In this document: positions 51,015 through 60,117 of the stretch, piece by piece | Layout of the letters: each line of letters starts with the position of its first letter | Numbering within the stretch: position 1 is the first letter of the stretch | NCBI RefSeq assembly: GCF_013362815.1 | Contig: NZ_JABFVK010000020.1 | Coordinates: forward strand, 59,041 to 123,040 | DNA length: 64,000 nucleotides | Source of the DNA: Hamadaea sp. | GTDB taxonomy: Bacteria > Actinomycetota > Actinomycetes > Mycobacteriales > Micromonosporaceae | Direction of reading: 5' to 3' | The notes under the pieces: model-generated | Seen by the model: only the letters and a program-made list of their open reading frames with translations | Database searches by the model: none | What the model was told of the DNA's origin: nothing | Made by a program: the position numbers and the translations under genes

Positions 51015-51770
51015 ATGAGCTGGTACGGGCCGGACGGGCAGCAGATCTACTACGAGGACGCCGGTCAGGGCGACACCGTCCTGCTGATGCCCGGCTGGGG
51101 CAGCAGCGTCGTCGACCTCAACCGCCTTCGCGACGATCTCGCCTACGGGTTCCGCGTGATCGCCGTCGACCTGCCGGGATCAGGACGGTCGCAGCCTCAG
51201 CCGCGCCATTACCCGCCGACCTACTACTTGGACGACGCCCACCTGCTGCTCGGTCTGCTCGACGAGCTGCAGGTCGACGTCGCGCACTTCGTCGGGTTCA
51301 GCGACGGTGGCGAGGAGGCGCTGCTCATGGCGGCGCTACAACCGGCTCGGGCCCTGTCCGTGCTCACGTGGGGCGCCGCCGGGCACATCGAATCCTCGCC
51401 CGAGGCACTGCACGGGCTCGCGAACTTGCTGACCGATCCGCCGGACGGGCTCAAACCACTCGCGGCGTACCTGGCCGAGCAGTACGGCGTCGACCAGGCT
51501 CGGATCATGGCGCGCAGTTGGGCGGAGGCGATGTCCGCCGTCATCGACGCAGGTGGCGACGTCAGCCGGTCACGCGCCGCCGACATCACCTGTCCCGCAC
51601 TCCTGATCGCCGGAACCTACGATCCCTTCTGCCCGCCGGCCCTGGTCCGCGCGATGGCCGACGACCTGCCGCGCGGTGCCTATCGGGAGGCGGGCGGCGG
51701 GCACGACATCCATCTCTCGCACGGCCGCTGGCTCGCGGCCACGATCACCGACTGGCTGAGCGAACACTAG
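51015..51770 (+). CDS. alpha/beta hydrolase
   Basis: A 251-residue hydrolase. The nucleophile is Ser in GFSDGGEEA (GxSxG), acid Asp in GTYDPFCPP and base His in GGGHDIHLS. ATG 51015 has GGAGAGGA upstream; the frame is open further back but lacks homology. No lid domain of note. It may be an esterase or lactonase. Confidence 0.9.
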   Translation: MSWYGPDGQQIYYEDAGQGDTVLLMPGWGSSVVDLNRLRDDLAYGFRVIAVDLPGSGRSQPQPRHYPPTYYLDDAHLLLGLLDELQVDVAHFVGFSDGGEEALLMAALQPARALSVLTWGAAGHIESSPEALHGLANLLTDPPDGLKPLAAYLAEQYGVDQARIMARSWAEAMSAVIDAGGDVSRSRAADITCPALLIAGTYDPFCPPALVRAMADDLPRGAYREAGGGHDIHLSHGRWLAATITDWLSEH

Positions 51771-51864
51771 ACCCGCTCAGGGTCGAGGCTCGGGGGCATC
51801 TCCGGGTTTCCATAAGGGGTACGCCTGGAGGCGCGGTCGTCATCCGGCCAGCAAGATCAAGCGC

Positions 51865-52434
51865 ATGAGTTTCGTCAAGCCGTCCTTTCTCGCCGCGCCG
51901 CTCTTCCTCGCCCTCTACGGCATCCTGCGCCTCGCCGGAAAGGCCGACGGCGTCTACGGTCCCGGCTGGGACTGGCAACTGGCGCACTTCGCCGGCCTCA
52001 TCGGCCTGCTGCTGTTCGCCCCGGTGGTCCTCGCCTTGGGCCGGATGCTGCGGCCGTCGTGGTGGCGTACCACGATCGTCGGGGTGACGCTGGCCGGGCT
52101 GGTCGCCTCGATCGTCCAATTCGGAGCGGACATCGTCGAGGGCTTCATGGCTTCCGACAAGGCGGAGATGTCCTCGCTCAGCGACTCGTTCAACTCCGTA
52201 CCGGGCGTCACGGCCGCCTTCTACAGCGTCGGCCCGCAGCTGTTCTTCCTCGGCCTGATCGTGCTGGCCGTCGCCGCCGCGATCGCCCGGAAGCTGCCCT
52301 GGTGGAGCGCCGTCCTCGTGATCGTCGGCATCCTGCTGCCGCCGGTCACGCTGGACCTCATGCCGGTCGCCGGGCTGTGCCTGATGGCGGCGTTCGCCCC
52401 GGTGGTCTTCCGGCGTACGCCGGTCGCCGCCTGA
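51865..52434 (+). CDS. hypothetical membrane protein
   Basis: A 189-residue protein with five hydrophobic helices (about 5-20, 38-58, 72-92, 115-140 and 147-180) separated by short loops, one of which is Ser/acidic (DKAEMSSLSDSFNS). Family not recognised. Single-gene unit, ended by a strong terminator. Confidence 0.75.
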   Translation: MSFVKPSFLAAPLFLALYGILRLAGKADGVYGPGWDWQLAHFAGLIGLLLFAPVVLALGRMLRPSWWRTTIVGVTLAGLVASIVQFGADIVEGFMASDKAEMSSLSDSFNSVPGVTAAFYSVGPQLFFLGLIVLAVAAAIARKLPWWSAVLVIVGILLPPVTLDLMPVAGLCLMAAFAPVVFRRTPVAA

Positions 52435-52442
52435 CGCACGGT

Positions 52443-52476
52443 AACGGGGGCCGCGGACGAATCCGCAGCCCCCGTT
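52443..52476. terminator. bidirectional terminator
   Basis: AACGGGGGC and GCCCCCGTTT with an inner GCGGA/TCCGC pair form a long stem with a CGAA loop and T-run, between convergent genes. Confidence 0.85.
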
Positions 52477-52492
52477 TCGGCGTACCAGCGCG

Positions 52493-55400
52493 TTATTCGA
52501 AGCGGCGTCGGCGCAGCGTGATGATCAGCAGCAGCGACCCGACGAGGACCGCGGCGACTCCGGTGAACACGCTCGGCCACAGCCAACCCGGCGTCCCGGT
52601 ATGCGCGAGGTCGTCGCTCGCAGTGCCGGACGTCGAGCTCGCATCGGTTTCGTCGGTGGTGGTACCGGTGCCGTCGGTCGCGTTCGTCGAGCCGTCGGTG
52701 GCCCCCGTCGTCACCGGTGCCTCCAGCGTTCCGACGCTGGGATCGTCGGTTCCGCCGCTCGATCCAGGCGTCGTGCCGGTCGGGTTGCTCCCGGCGGACG
52801 CGGTCGACCCCGGCGATGTGCTGCCGGTGCTGCTTCCGGAGGTCGGGGCGGCCACGGCGGTCGAGGTCGCGCCGACCGGGTCCACCGTGCTTCCGACGCC
52901 CGGGGAGGACGATCCCGTCGCGCCGGTCGGTGCCGTGGTCGGCACCGGCGCACCGCCGCTCGCCGTCGGGGTCGGCGTCCCCGGAGCCGACTCGGTGATC
53001 AGGCCCGCGTCGACGGCGGGAACGTCGCTGACGTCGTTGAGGACCTGCTGACCGGTCGGCGCGGCGAGGAAGAGACGGCGTACGGCGAGCGGCGGGGACG
53101 TGCCGTCGGGGTTCACATTGGAGTCCCGCTGCGGATCGGCGGTCGTGCTCTCCGTCGTGAACTTCGTACCGGCCGGTGGGTCGAGGTCGACCTGGTAACT
53201 GCCGGGGCACAACGCGGTGAACCGGTAGCGACCCTGCGGGTCGGTGCTCATCTGCCGCTCGGCCGCCGGGCAGTTCTCCGGGGAGCCGGTCAGCGTGACG
53301 GGAACACCGGCCACCCCGGGCTCGCCGTCGTCGCGTACGCCGTCGCGGTCCAGGTCGCGCCAGACTCGGCCGCTGACCGAACCGGCCAGCAGGCGTACCG
53401 TCGAGTCGTTGGACCGCACCGGGAGCGCGAGGCCGTCCGCCTTGGCCCCGAAGACCGCGCCGAGCTCTTCGGCGTCTTTCGACTGTGGAGCGTCGAGGAC
53501 CACCGTGGTCACGCGAGTGCCGTTGGCCGCCAGCGGAGTGCTGGAACTGACCCGGATGCCGGTGACCGCGGACATCTTCTCCGGGCACTGCTCACGCCCG
53601 AAGTCGCCCTCGAGGCACCAGGTCGTCGTGCCGTCCGGCTGGTTGGACTTGTCGTTGACGTCGAGATCGATGCGGTCGCCGGGCACCTCGGTGTACCGGA
53701 CGGTCGCCCCGGCCGGAGCCGAGACCTTCTCCAGCACGACCGGGCCGGTGACGGCGGTGTTGGCGATGTCCCCAGCGGCCGGGACCTTCATGATGAGGTC
53801 GCTGGACCGCACCGGGCTGGTCCACGCGTTGGTCTCCTTGAGTAGGAACGAGACGTCGTCACCGACGGCGACGGCCGGTGCGGCGGCCTCGATGACCACC
53901 CGGTACGCACCCTGCCCGGTCACGGTCAGCGAGCGCGACGCCGTACGGTCCTCCAGCGGGGACGCGTCGCAGGCCGTCGCGATCGTCGCGACCGCAGTCA
54001 GGTCACGACCGGCCGTGACGTCCTTGGTGACACTCGTCCGCAGGTCGATCGCGGGCAGCAGCTCGTTGATGTGCCGCTCGCCGAGATCCCAGCGCAACGT
54101 GGTCGACCCGTCGGGCTGCTTGGTCGTCGCGGCGGGCGTCAGGCTCGCGGACGCGTCGACGACGCGTACCTGGGCCGGCAGTTTGACCTCGACGCTCACC
54201 GGGCACGCCCGGCCGATCTTGGCGGTGCTGTCGGTCAGCGTCGCCTGCACGATGAACCGCACCGGCTGGTCTGGCTGCACCGACTGCAAGTCGTCCGACG
54301 GACGCTCGGCGCTATCGGCGGACTCGGCCGTCTTCACGGTGACCCGGGCGGCGGAGGCGAGCACGACCATGCGGTCCGACATCGGGCCGACCGCGCTCGT
54401 GTCGTCGGGCGCCGGACGCTCCTCCGCGCCACCGTGGCGGCCGGCCCAGCTGGCCCGGCCCCACGTCTTGACCTCGGCTCCGTCGGTGGCCGTCGGCGCG
54501 ATCTTCTCCTCGAGGATGAACCGGTAGTAGGAGCCGACCGGCTGCGGCTCGTCCATGATCCAGCGCGCACGGTCGACCGCCGCGGCTCCGCCGGGAACGT
54601 CGTCGAGCGACGGATACCACTTCGCTTCTTCGTCGCCGCAACCGCTGGCCGGGCCGACCGGGCCGGTGCCGACGCCCCAGGACAGCTTCGCCCCCGGCAC
54701 CGGTTCCTTACCGCCGTCGGCGAGCCCCGCGACGGCGGCGTACTGGCCGGTGGGGTGCTGGACGGAGTTGTCGAACACCGCGCAGACCTTGCCCGGCTCG
54801 CCGTGCGGCATCTTGCCCAGGTTCTTGGAGACGACCTGCACGGTGTACTTCGTCCCCGGAGTGATCTTGCCCTTGCGGTCGAGCGGCGTCTCCCGGCCCG
54901 GCGCGACCATGGTGGCGTCGCCGTTGGCCATCTCCGAGCCGAACAGCGTCGCGATCTCTCCGGCGGCGGCGTCGTTCAGCTCGGTGCTGGCTGCGTTGTT
55001 GGTCGGCAGGTCGCCTTCGTTGATCGCGCCCGAGATGCTCTTGACCGCCAGCCGGGGCAGGGCGGCGCGCAGCCGGAGGAAGTTGACGCCCTGCTTGGAC
55101 TCGCCGTACTGCAACAGGTCGTCGCCGGGGATGAACACCACGAGCTTTCCGGCGAAGGCGTACGTCGTCTCCAGCGGCAGCGGAAGGTTCCCGTAGGTGT
55201 GCAGGGGCGACTGCTTCATGCTGGTGTCGAGCCCGTCGAGCACCACGTCGACGGTGTCCCCCGTACGCGTGCAGCCGATGGACGCGGGAGTGCCGAAGTC
55301 TCGCGTACCGGGGAGGGCGGGGAAGACCGGGTCGCCGACGCCATTGGCCGAGCACCCGACCAGTTGCCAGTTACCGGTGCCGCTCGGTTCCGCCTCGTAC

Positions 55401-56134
55401 AGCTTGCCCAGGTCCACGCCGAACGACAGCGCAGGGTTGAGCGCCTCCACTCCGCGTACGCCGGGACCCCGGTGCAGGATCGCGAGCGGGAAGGCGATGA
55501 AGTTGCCGTAGACCCCGTCGCGCGCTCCCCCGGTGATCAGCGGCTGCGCCTCGGTCGCCGACAGGTCCCACTCTGGCGCGGCCGAGACGACGACGCTCGA
55601 CTCCCCCGCCGGCACGGCCGCGACGCCCTCCCCGGCGACGGTGCCGGTCGTCTTCACCTCGGCCCCGTTGGCGGCGTCGCCGTCGACCTTGAGGCTGAAC
55701 TCGACGCCGTTGGTCTGGTTCGTCTGCGCGCCGATGTCGCAGCTGATCGCCTTGCCGTCGCGGCTGATCGCGTCCTCGCGATTCGTGCAGATGGACGGCA
55801 CCGTCTGGAAACTCGCCGGACCGGTGGTCACCAGATTCGCCGTGACCTCGTCGACGGTGCCGGCGCTGGACAGGTCGACCCGATACGTGACGGTGTCACT
55901 CGTACGCACGACTTCGTCGATCGGTGAGTCGTCCTTGCCGGGACCGGAGGCGGGATCGAACGGCCGGCTGCCGCTGCTCACCAGGACCAGTCGGCTCGCC
56001 AGCGTGCCGGACGCGCCGAACGCGACGCCCACGAAGGCGGCGGTCCCGCCGATGCCGAGTCCCAGCGCGCAGGCGAGCGCGACGGTGCGCTTACGCCGGA
56101 AAGGCCTTCGCGAAACTCCACCGTGCAGGTCCAT
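52493..56134 (-). CDS. sortase-anchored surface protein with SdrD-B-like domain
   Basis: A 1213-residue cell-wall protein. A basic start and hydrophobic core (about residues 14-41) form the signal peptide. Residues about 45-930 contain several beta-sandwich, DUF11-like segments (TVTYRVDLSSAGTVDE, DDVSFLLKETNAW). An SdrD-B/collagen-binding B-type repeat follows at about 940-1040 (GRVWRDLDRDGVRDDGEPG). A Thr/Ser/Pro-rich stalk of about 130 residues ends at LAHTG (1176-1180), a membrane helix and RRRRFE. LAxTG is the signal of class E sortases in high-GC actinobacteria. It probably serves adhesion or aerial surface functions. No sortase gene is adjacent. Confidence 0.88.
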   Translation of the reverse strand: MDLHGGVSRRPFRRKRTVALACALGLGIGGTAAFVGVAFGASGTLASRLVLVSSGSRPFDPASGPGKDDSPIDEVVRTSDTVTYRVDLSSAGTVDEVTANLVTTGPASFQTVPSICTNREDAISRDGKAISCDIGAQTNQTNGVEFSLKVDGDAANGAEVKTTGTVAGEGVAAVPAGESSVVVSAAPEWDLSATEAQPLITGGARDGVYGNFIAFPLAILHRGPGVRGVEALNPALSFGVDLGKLYEAEPSGTGNWQLVGCSANGVGDPVFPALPGTRDFGTPASIGCTRTGDTVDVVLDGLDTSMKQSPLHTYGNLPLPLETTYAFAGKLVVFIPGDDLLQYGESKQGVNFLRLRAALPRLAVKSISGAINEGDLPTNNAASTELNDAAAGEIATLFGSEMANGDATMVAPGRETPLDRKGKITPGTKYTVQVVSKNLGKMPHGEPGKVCAVFDNSVQHPTGQYAAVAGLADGGKEPVPGAKLSWGVGTGPVGPASGCGDEEAKWYPSLDDVPGGAAAVDRARWIMDEPQPVGSYYRFILEEKIAPTATDGAEVKTWGRASWAGRHGGAEERPAPDDTSAVGPMSDRMVVLASAARVTVKTAESADSAERPSDDLQSVQPDQPVRFIVQATLTDSTAKIGRACPVSVEVKLPAQVRVVDASASLTPAATTKQPDGSTTLRWDLGERHINELLPAIDLRTSVTKDVTAGRDLTAVATIATACDASPLEDRTASRSLTVTGQGAYRVVIEAAAPAVAVGDDVSFLLKETNAWTSPVRSSDLIMKVPAAGDIANTAVTGPVVLEKVSAPAGATVRYTEVPGDRIDLDVNDKSNQPDGTTTWCLEGDFGREQCPEKMSAVTGIRVSSSTPLAANGTRVTTVVLDAPQSKDAEELGAVFGAKADGLALPVRSNDSTVRLLAGSVSGRVWRDLDRDGVRDDGEPGVAGVPVTLTGSPENCPAAERQMSTDPQGRYRFTALCPGSYQVDLDPPAGTKFTTESTTADPQRDSNVNPDGTSPPLAVRRLFLAAPTGQQVLNDVSDVPAVDAGLITESAPGTPTPTASGGAPVPTTAPTGATGSSSPGVGSTVDPVGATSTAVAAPTSGSSTGSTSPGSTASAGSNPTGTTPGSSGGTDDPSVGTLEAPVTTGATDGSTNATDGTGTTTDETDASSTSGTASDDLAHTGTPGWLWPSVFTGVAAVLVGSLLLIITLRRRRFE

Positions 56135-56245
56135 GGTCCCCCCAGATCACAACAAATCACCCAAAGTAGTCATTTACTAGCAGAGCGTGACATTGTTCCG
56201 GAGTCAATCTCGACACGGCGGAAAACCTGTGCGATCCGCTGAGGA

Positions 56246-58186
56246 TCACCCGAAGACGGCGGCCAAGGCGTTGAGCTGCGCCGAGACGGGACCGAGACTC
56301 AGTAGACCGGTGCCCGCTCCGGCGATCTCGTCCGCCGCCGGCGACAGCGCCGCGTACGCCCGCCGCGCGAGGTCTTCGTCGCGTACGCCGATCGCCGCCC
56401 GACCGGCCAGGCACCAGAGTGCTTCCTGCACATGGTCGGCGGGCGGATCGGGCAGTACGCGCAGCGCCGCGCGAGCAGCATCCGGCGTACCCCGGTCGAG
56501 CAGCAGCAACGGGCGCGCCCAGGGTTCGTAGGGCCCCCAGCCGCCGAGGTCGTCGAGGTCACCGATCGGGCGGCCGAACGTCAGCCGCAGACAGAGCAAC
56601 GCCAGCGGCAACAGACCGTCCGACAAGCCAGGCATCCCCGCATCGGTCAGCGTCTCGGCGGCCGCGCGGTACGCGTACTCGGCTTCGTCGGGGTCGCCGT
56701 CGATCGCCCGGCGCAGCGCCCGGAACCACGTGGTGAAGACGCCCACGAGCGGCAGATCGTGGCGGTTCGCCAGTTCGTCCGCGGCTTCGGCGTACCGGGT
56801 CGCGCCGGGCAGATCACCGAGCGCGCTGCGAGCCTGCAGACGGACGAGGTGGCCGAGCACCTCGTAGGTCGGCAGCCCGTGCCGCGCCGACACCTCGATC
56901 AGCTCGGCGCCGATGCCGTCGCGCACCGGCGCCAGCCCGCATCGGCCGAAACTCTGCATGAACAGGCCGTTGAGCGCGAAGACCAGGACACCGGGATCCT
57001 GGAGGTCGCGCGCCAGCGCCACCGACTCCTTCGCGGACTCGGCCGGCTGCGGCTCGCGTACCCCTCGGGATTCCACGGCGATGGTCGCGAGAAGACGCGC
57101 ACGCGGACCGACCGGCGCGCCCACGGGCAACGCGACCAGCGTGCGGCGAGCCGCGGCCACGATCTGCGCGGCCTGGTCCTGGTCGTCGACCCGGCTCCAG
57201 ACGGCAGGCACGTCGTACGCACCGATGACCCGCGCGGTCAGCTCCGGGTCGCCCAGCTGCTCCGCGGCGGCGACCGCGGCCAGGCGATGCGCTCGCGACG
57301 TCTGCAGGCCGGAGCCGCCGGTGACCGCGAGCCCCCGCAGAATGCCCACAGTGGACTCAAGCCGCAGCCGGGCGTCGGCGGCGAGCGCCCGGTCGAACGC
57401 GGTGGCCGCCGCGGTCCACACCTCGCCCGCGAGCGGCCGCAGCCCTGGATCGTGGCGCAGGATCTCGGCTTCGAGCCGGGCCAGCTCCGGTCCCGGATCG
57501 AGACCGAGCTGCTCGGCCAGCATCGCGCGGGCCCGCCGCAGCACGGCGAGTGCCTCGGCCTGCCGACCGTCTCGATAGAGCGCAAGCGCCAGCAGCCGCC
57601 AGGCGTTCTCCCGCCACGGATGCTCGGCGGTATGCGTGTCGAGGTCGCCGAGCACCGCAGCCGCCTGGCCGAGGTCCAACCGGGCGGCGGCGAGCCCCTC
57701 GATCGCCTGCGACCGCAGCTCGTTTAGTCGGGTCCGATCCGGCCGGGTCCACGGCTCGTCCGGGAAGTCCGCGTACGCCGGACCACGCCACCAGGCCAGC
57801 GCCTGCGCCAGCTGCTCGGCGGCGAGCGCCGGAGCGCTCTTCGACGCCGTCCGCACTGTGTCCTCGAACCGCCAGGCGTCCACCGCGTCGGTGCGCAGTG
57901 CGTACCCGGGACCTTCCGTGACCAGCAGTTTCGCTGGCGTACGCGGCGGCCGGTCCGGTTCCAGCGCCCGGCGCAGATCGGCGACGAAGGTCCGGACAGC
58001 CGCGGCGGCGTTCTCCGGCGGCACCGGCCAGAGATCGTCGATGAGCACGTCGAGCGGCACCAGACGAGTCCGGGCGACGATCAGCCGGGCGAGCACCGCC
58101 CGATGCCGGGGACCTCGCAGCGCCACCGGCTCGTGGTCGCCGGACCAGGCCGCCACCGGCCCGAGCACCCCGAATTCGACCCGCAC
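56246..58186 (-). CDS. SARP-type regulator with BTAD domain
   Basis: A 646-residue transcriptional activator. An OmpR-like winged helix (FGVLGPVAAW, RHRAVLARLIV, LIDDLWP) covers residues 1-95, the bacterial transcriptional activation domain about 100-245 (AQALAWWRGPAYADFPDEPW, LDPGPELARLEAEIL), and the remaining 400 residues are helical TPR-like repeats without a Walker A motif, so there is no NB-ARC domain. Start GTG 58186. SARPs often switch on antibiotic clusters, but none is visible here. Divergent from a hydrolase gene. Confidence 0.92.
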   Translation of the reverse strand: MRVEFGVLGPVAAWSGDHEPVALRGPRHRAVLARLIVARTRLVPLDVLIDDLWPVPPENAAAAVRTFVADLRRALEPDRPPRTPAKLLVTEGPGYALRTDAVDAWRFEDTVRTASKSAPALAAEQLAQALAWWRGPAYADFPDEPWTRPDRTRLNELRSQAIEGLAAARLDLGQAAAVLGDLDTHTAEHPWRENAWRLLALALYRDGRQAEALAVLRRARAMLAEQLGLDPGPELARLEAEILRHDPGLRPLAGEVWTAAATAFDRALAADARLRLESTVGILRGLAVTGGSGLQTSRAHRLAAVAAAEQLGDPELTARVIGAYDVPAVWSRVDDQDQAAQIVAAARRTLVALPVGAPVGPRARLLATIAVESRGVREPQPAESAKESVALARDLQDPGVLVFALNGLFMQSFGRCGLAPVRDGIGAELIEVSARHGLPTYEVLGHLVRLQARSALGDLPGATRYAEAADELANRHDLPLVGVFTTWFRALRRAIDGDPDEAEYAYRAAAETLTDAGMPGLSDGLLPLALLCLRLTFGRPIGDLDDLGGWGPYEPWARPLLLLDRGTPDAARAALRVLPDPPADHVQEALWCLAGRAAIGVRDEDLARRAYAALSPAADEIAGAGTGLLSLGPVSAQLNALAAVFG

Positions 58187-58243
58187 CCGGCGCAGCGTAG
58201 CGCTGCTTATCCGTTGCTCATCGGTGCGCCGCACCGTGGAGGC

Positions 58244-59128
58244 ATGACAGCACGCATTCCTTCGTTCGAGTACGCCAGCCTGCCGGGCTCCGGCGGTGTC
58301 CGGCTGAATGTCGCGTACGCCGGGTCGGGGCAGCCGATCGTCCTCCTGCACGGCTTCCCGCAGACCCACCTGATGTGGCGGCACGTCGCCACGGATCTCG
58401 CCGCCGACCACACCGTGATCGTCCCCGACTTGCGGGGCTACGGCGACAGCGACAAGCCTCTTGCGGTCGCATCTGATGACTCCACGTACGCCAAGCGCAC
58501 CATGGCCGCCGACGTCGTCGCCGTCGCGAAGGCGCTCGGGCACGACCGGTTCGCCCTGGCCGGGCACGACCGCGGGGCGCTGGTCGCCTTCCGGGCCGGG
58601 CTCGACCACCCGGCCGCCGTCTCGCATCTAGCCTGCCTGGATGTGCTGCCCACGCTCGACATGTGGGACGTCATGCACGGCACCACCGCCGCCGTCGGAT
58701 TCCACCTCTACCTGATGGCGCAGCCGCCGGGCCTGCCCGAGCAGCTGATCAGCGCCAGTGCCGACGCCTTCTTCGGGCACTTCCTCGACCTCTGGGCCGG
58801 TCGCCCGGACGCCATCCCCGCCCCGGTTCGGCAGGCGTACCTCGACGCGTGTCGCGCGGCCGTCCCGTCCATCGTCGCCGACTACCGCGCCTCCGCCACC
58901 GTCGACGTCGAGCACGACCTCGCCGACCGGGCCGCCGGCAACCTCCTGCGTATGCCGGTCACCGTGCTTCAGCAGGACTGGGGCGCTGCGCTCGGCTTCG
59001 ACGCCGCCGCCCGGTGGCGGGCCTGGGCTCCTGACCTCGACCATCGGACCGTGTCCTTCGGGCACTTCATGGCTGAGGAGGCTCCTGAGGCTGTTGCCTC
59101 TTCGCTGCGCTCGCTGCTCGCTCGCTAG
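58244..59128 (+). CDS. alpha/beta hydrolase with Asp nucleophile (epoxide hydrolase/dehalogenase-like)
   Basis: A 294-residue enzyme. HGFPQTHLMW is the oxyanion motif, DLRGYGDSDKP a family signature, Asp in AGHDRGALVAF the nucleophile and the His in SFGHFMAEEAP the base. It resembles fluoroacetate dehalogenases, but the second active-site Arg of those enzymes (three residues after the Asp-Arg pair) is a hydrophobic residue here, so an epoxide hydrolase or a general haloalkane-type activity is more likely. ATG 58244 is 57 bp from the divergent SARP start. Confidence 0.88.
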   Translation: MTARIPSFEYASLPGSGGVRLNVAYAGSGQPIVLLHGFPQTHLMWRHVATDLAADHTVIVPDLRGYGDSDKPLAVASDDSTYAKRTMAADVVAVAKALGHDRFALAGHDRGALVAFRAGLDHPAAVSHLACLDVLPTLDMWDVMHGTTAAVGFHLYLMAQPPGLPEQLISASADAFFGHFLDLWAGRPDAIPAPVRQAYLDACRAAVPSIVADYRASATVDVEHDLADRAAGNLLRMPVTVLQQDWGAALGFDAAARWRAWAPDLDHRTVSFGHFMAEEAPEAVASSLRSLLAR

Positions 59129-59148
59129 GGGGCGCGGCGCTCGCGGCG

Positions 59149-59205
59149 CGTTATCCGGGATAACGTCCCCTCGTACAGTGTGCGAGGCCGCGTTATCCCG
59201 GATAA
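59149..59205. repeat. paired-palindrome repeat, copy 2
   Basis: CGTTATCCGGGATAACG (59149-59165) is a perfect palindrome; TTATCCCGGATAA (59193-59205) is a second one 43 bases on. Layout and internal words match the unit at 11713-11769. It lies between convergent gene ends. Confidence 0.8.
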
Positions 59206-59213
59206 AGCGATGA

Positions 59214-59534
59214 TCATGAGCCCCCGGAGGGCGGGAGGATCGTCGCTCCGGACTGCGCCACGATCTCCTGCAAGGCCAGGACGTGCTGGTCGAACGCGGT
59301 CCGCCCGGCCTTCGTCAGCTTCGCCGAGGTACGTGGCCACTTGCCGACGAATGCCTTGCTGATCTCGACGTAGCCGACGTCCTCCAGTGTGGACAGCTGC
59401 TTGGACAACGCCGAGTCGGAGAGGTTGATTGTGTCGCGGATGAACTTGAAGTCGGCCCACTCCGACGCGGCCAGCAGCGAGACGATCGCGAGCCGGGTCG
59501 GCGCGTGGATCAGCTCGTCGAAGCGCGCCTTCAT
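59214..59534 (-). CDS. winged-helix regulator (ArsR/MarR-like)
   Basis: A 106-residue regulator (IHAPTRLAIVSLLAASEWADF, NLSDSALSKQLSTLEDVGYV, WPRTSAKLTKAGRTAFDQH) of the short winged-helix group often paired with a small membrane protein. No metal-binding cysteines. Its start overlaps the stop of the membrane protein gene (ATGA), so both share one transcript starting near the long inverted repeat at 60022. Confidence 0.88.
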   Translation of the reverse strand: MKARFDELIHAPTRLAIVSLLAASEWADFKFIRDTINLSDSALSKQLSTLEDVGYVEISKAFVGKWPRTSAKLTKAGRTAFDQHVLALQEIVAQSGATILPPSGGS

Positions 59535-60007
59535 CGACGACTCTCCGTACGCTTGATCATGATCCGGCGCAGCCGGCGCCCGAGCCAGGGTCCGCCGAAC
59601 CCGAGGGTCACGGCAGCAATCGCGTTTCCCCAGATCGCCGGATGACTCACGCCAGCGGCTTGCAGGCCGAAGATGGCCGCGATCGAGACCCAGACGGTGC
59701 CAAGTACGAAGCCGACGATGAGCCCGGCTCCCCGGAATCCGAGCAGATCGTTGCGCACCTGTACGCGCAGCGCCCTGCGTACGACCCAGAAGACGCTGAC
59801 GGACAACCCGAGGACGAAGACGGCCACCCCGATGCCGATCACCGTGGAGTTACCGGATTCGATCGCCGCCGCGAAGATCACCATCAGTGGCCCGATCGTC
59901 CACCAGAACCAGACCGGGATGGTGGCGACGTCGATCACCTGCTGCTGCGTCGCGCGTACGTGCGCCAGCGCTTGCGCGGCCTCGTCCGGTCGCATGTGCT
60001 CGGTCAT
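59531..60007 (-). CDS. hypothetical membrane protein coupled to a regulator
   Basis: A 158-residue protein with four hydrophobic helices (about 31-47, 53-75, 92-112 and 120-140) and a basic C-terminus. The N-terminal 30 residues are soluble (DEAAQALAHVRATQQQ). Uncharacterised family commonly co-transcribed with a short winged-helix regulator; a role in sensing membrane state is possible. First gene of the pair. Confidence 0.8.
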   Translation of the reverse strand: MTEHMRPDEAAQALAHVRATQQQVIDVATIPVWFWWTIGPLMVIFAAAIESGNSTVIGIGVAVFVLGLSVSVFWVVRRALRVQVRNDLLGFRGAGLIVGFVLGTVWVSIAAIFGLQAAGVSHPAIWGNAIAAVTLGFGGPWLGRRLRRIMIKRTESRR

Positions 60008-60021
60008 GACGGCCTCCCATA

Positions 60022-60081
60022 AGAAAGTACTTGCCTATTGGGAAAGTATCCCTCAGCTTTCCTGATAGGCAAGTACTTTCT
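60022..60081. promoter_or_regulatory. 17-bp-arm inverted repeat operator
   Basis: AGAAAGTACTTGCCTAT (60022-60038) and ATAGGCAAGTACTTTCT (60065-60081) are exact reverse complements 26 bases apart, with a related GAAAGTAT inside. It directly precedes the membrane protein start and probably binds the co-transcribed regulator as two dimers. Confidence 0.75.
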
Positions 60082-60117
60082 GTCAATGTGGCACTGGGTA
60101 GGCCACGGGCGGGGCCG

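Noticed and set aside
58244..59128. Fluoroacetate dehalogenase
   Set aside because: The second active-site arginine of that enzyme class is replaced by a hydrophobic residue in the segment after GHDRG.
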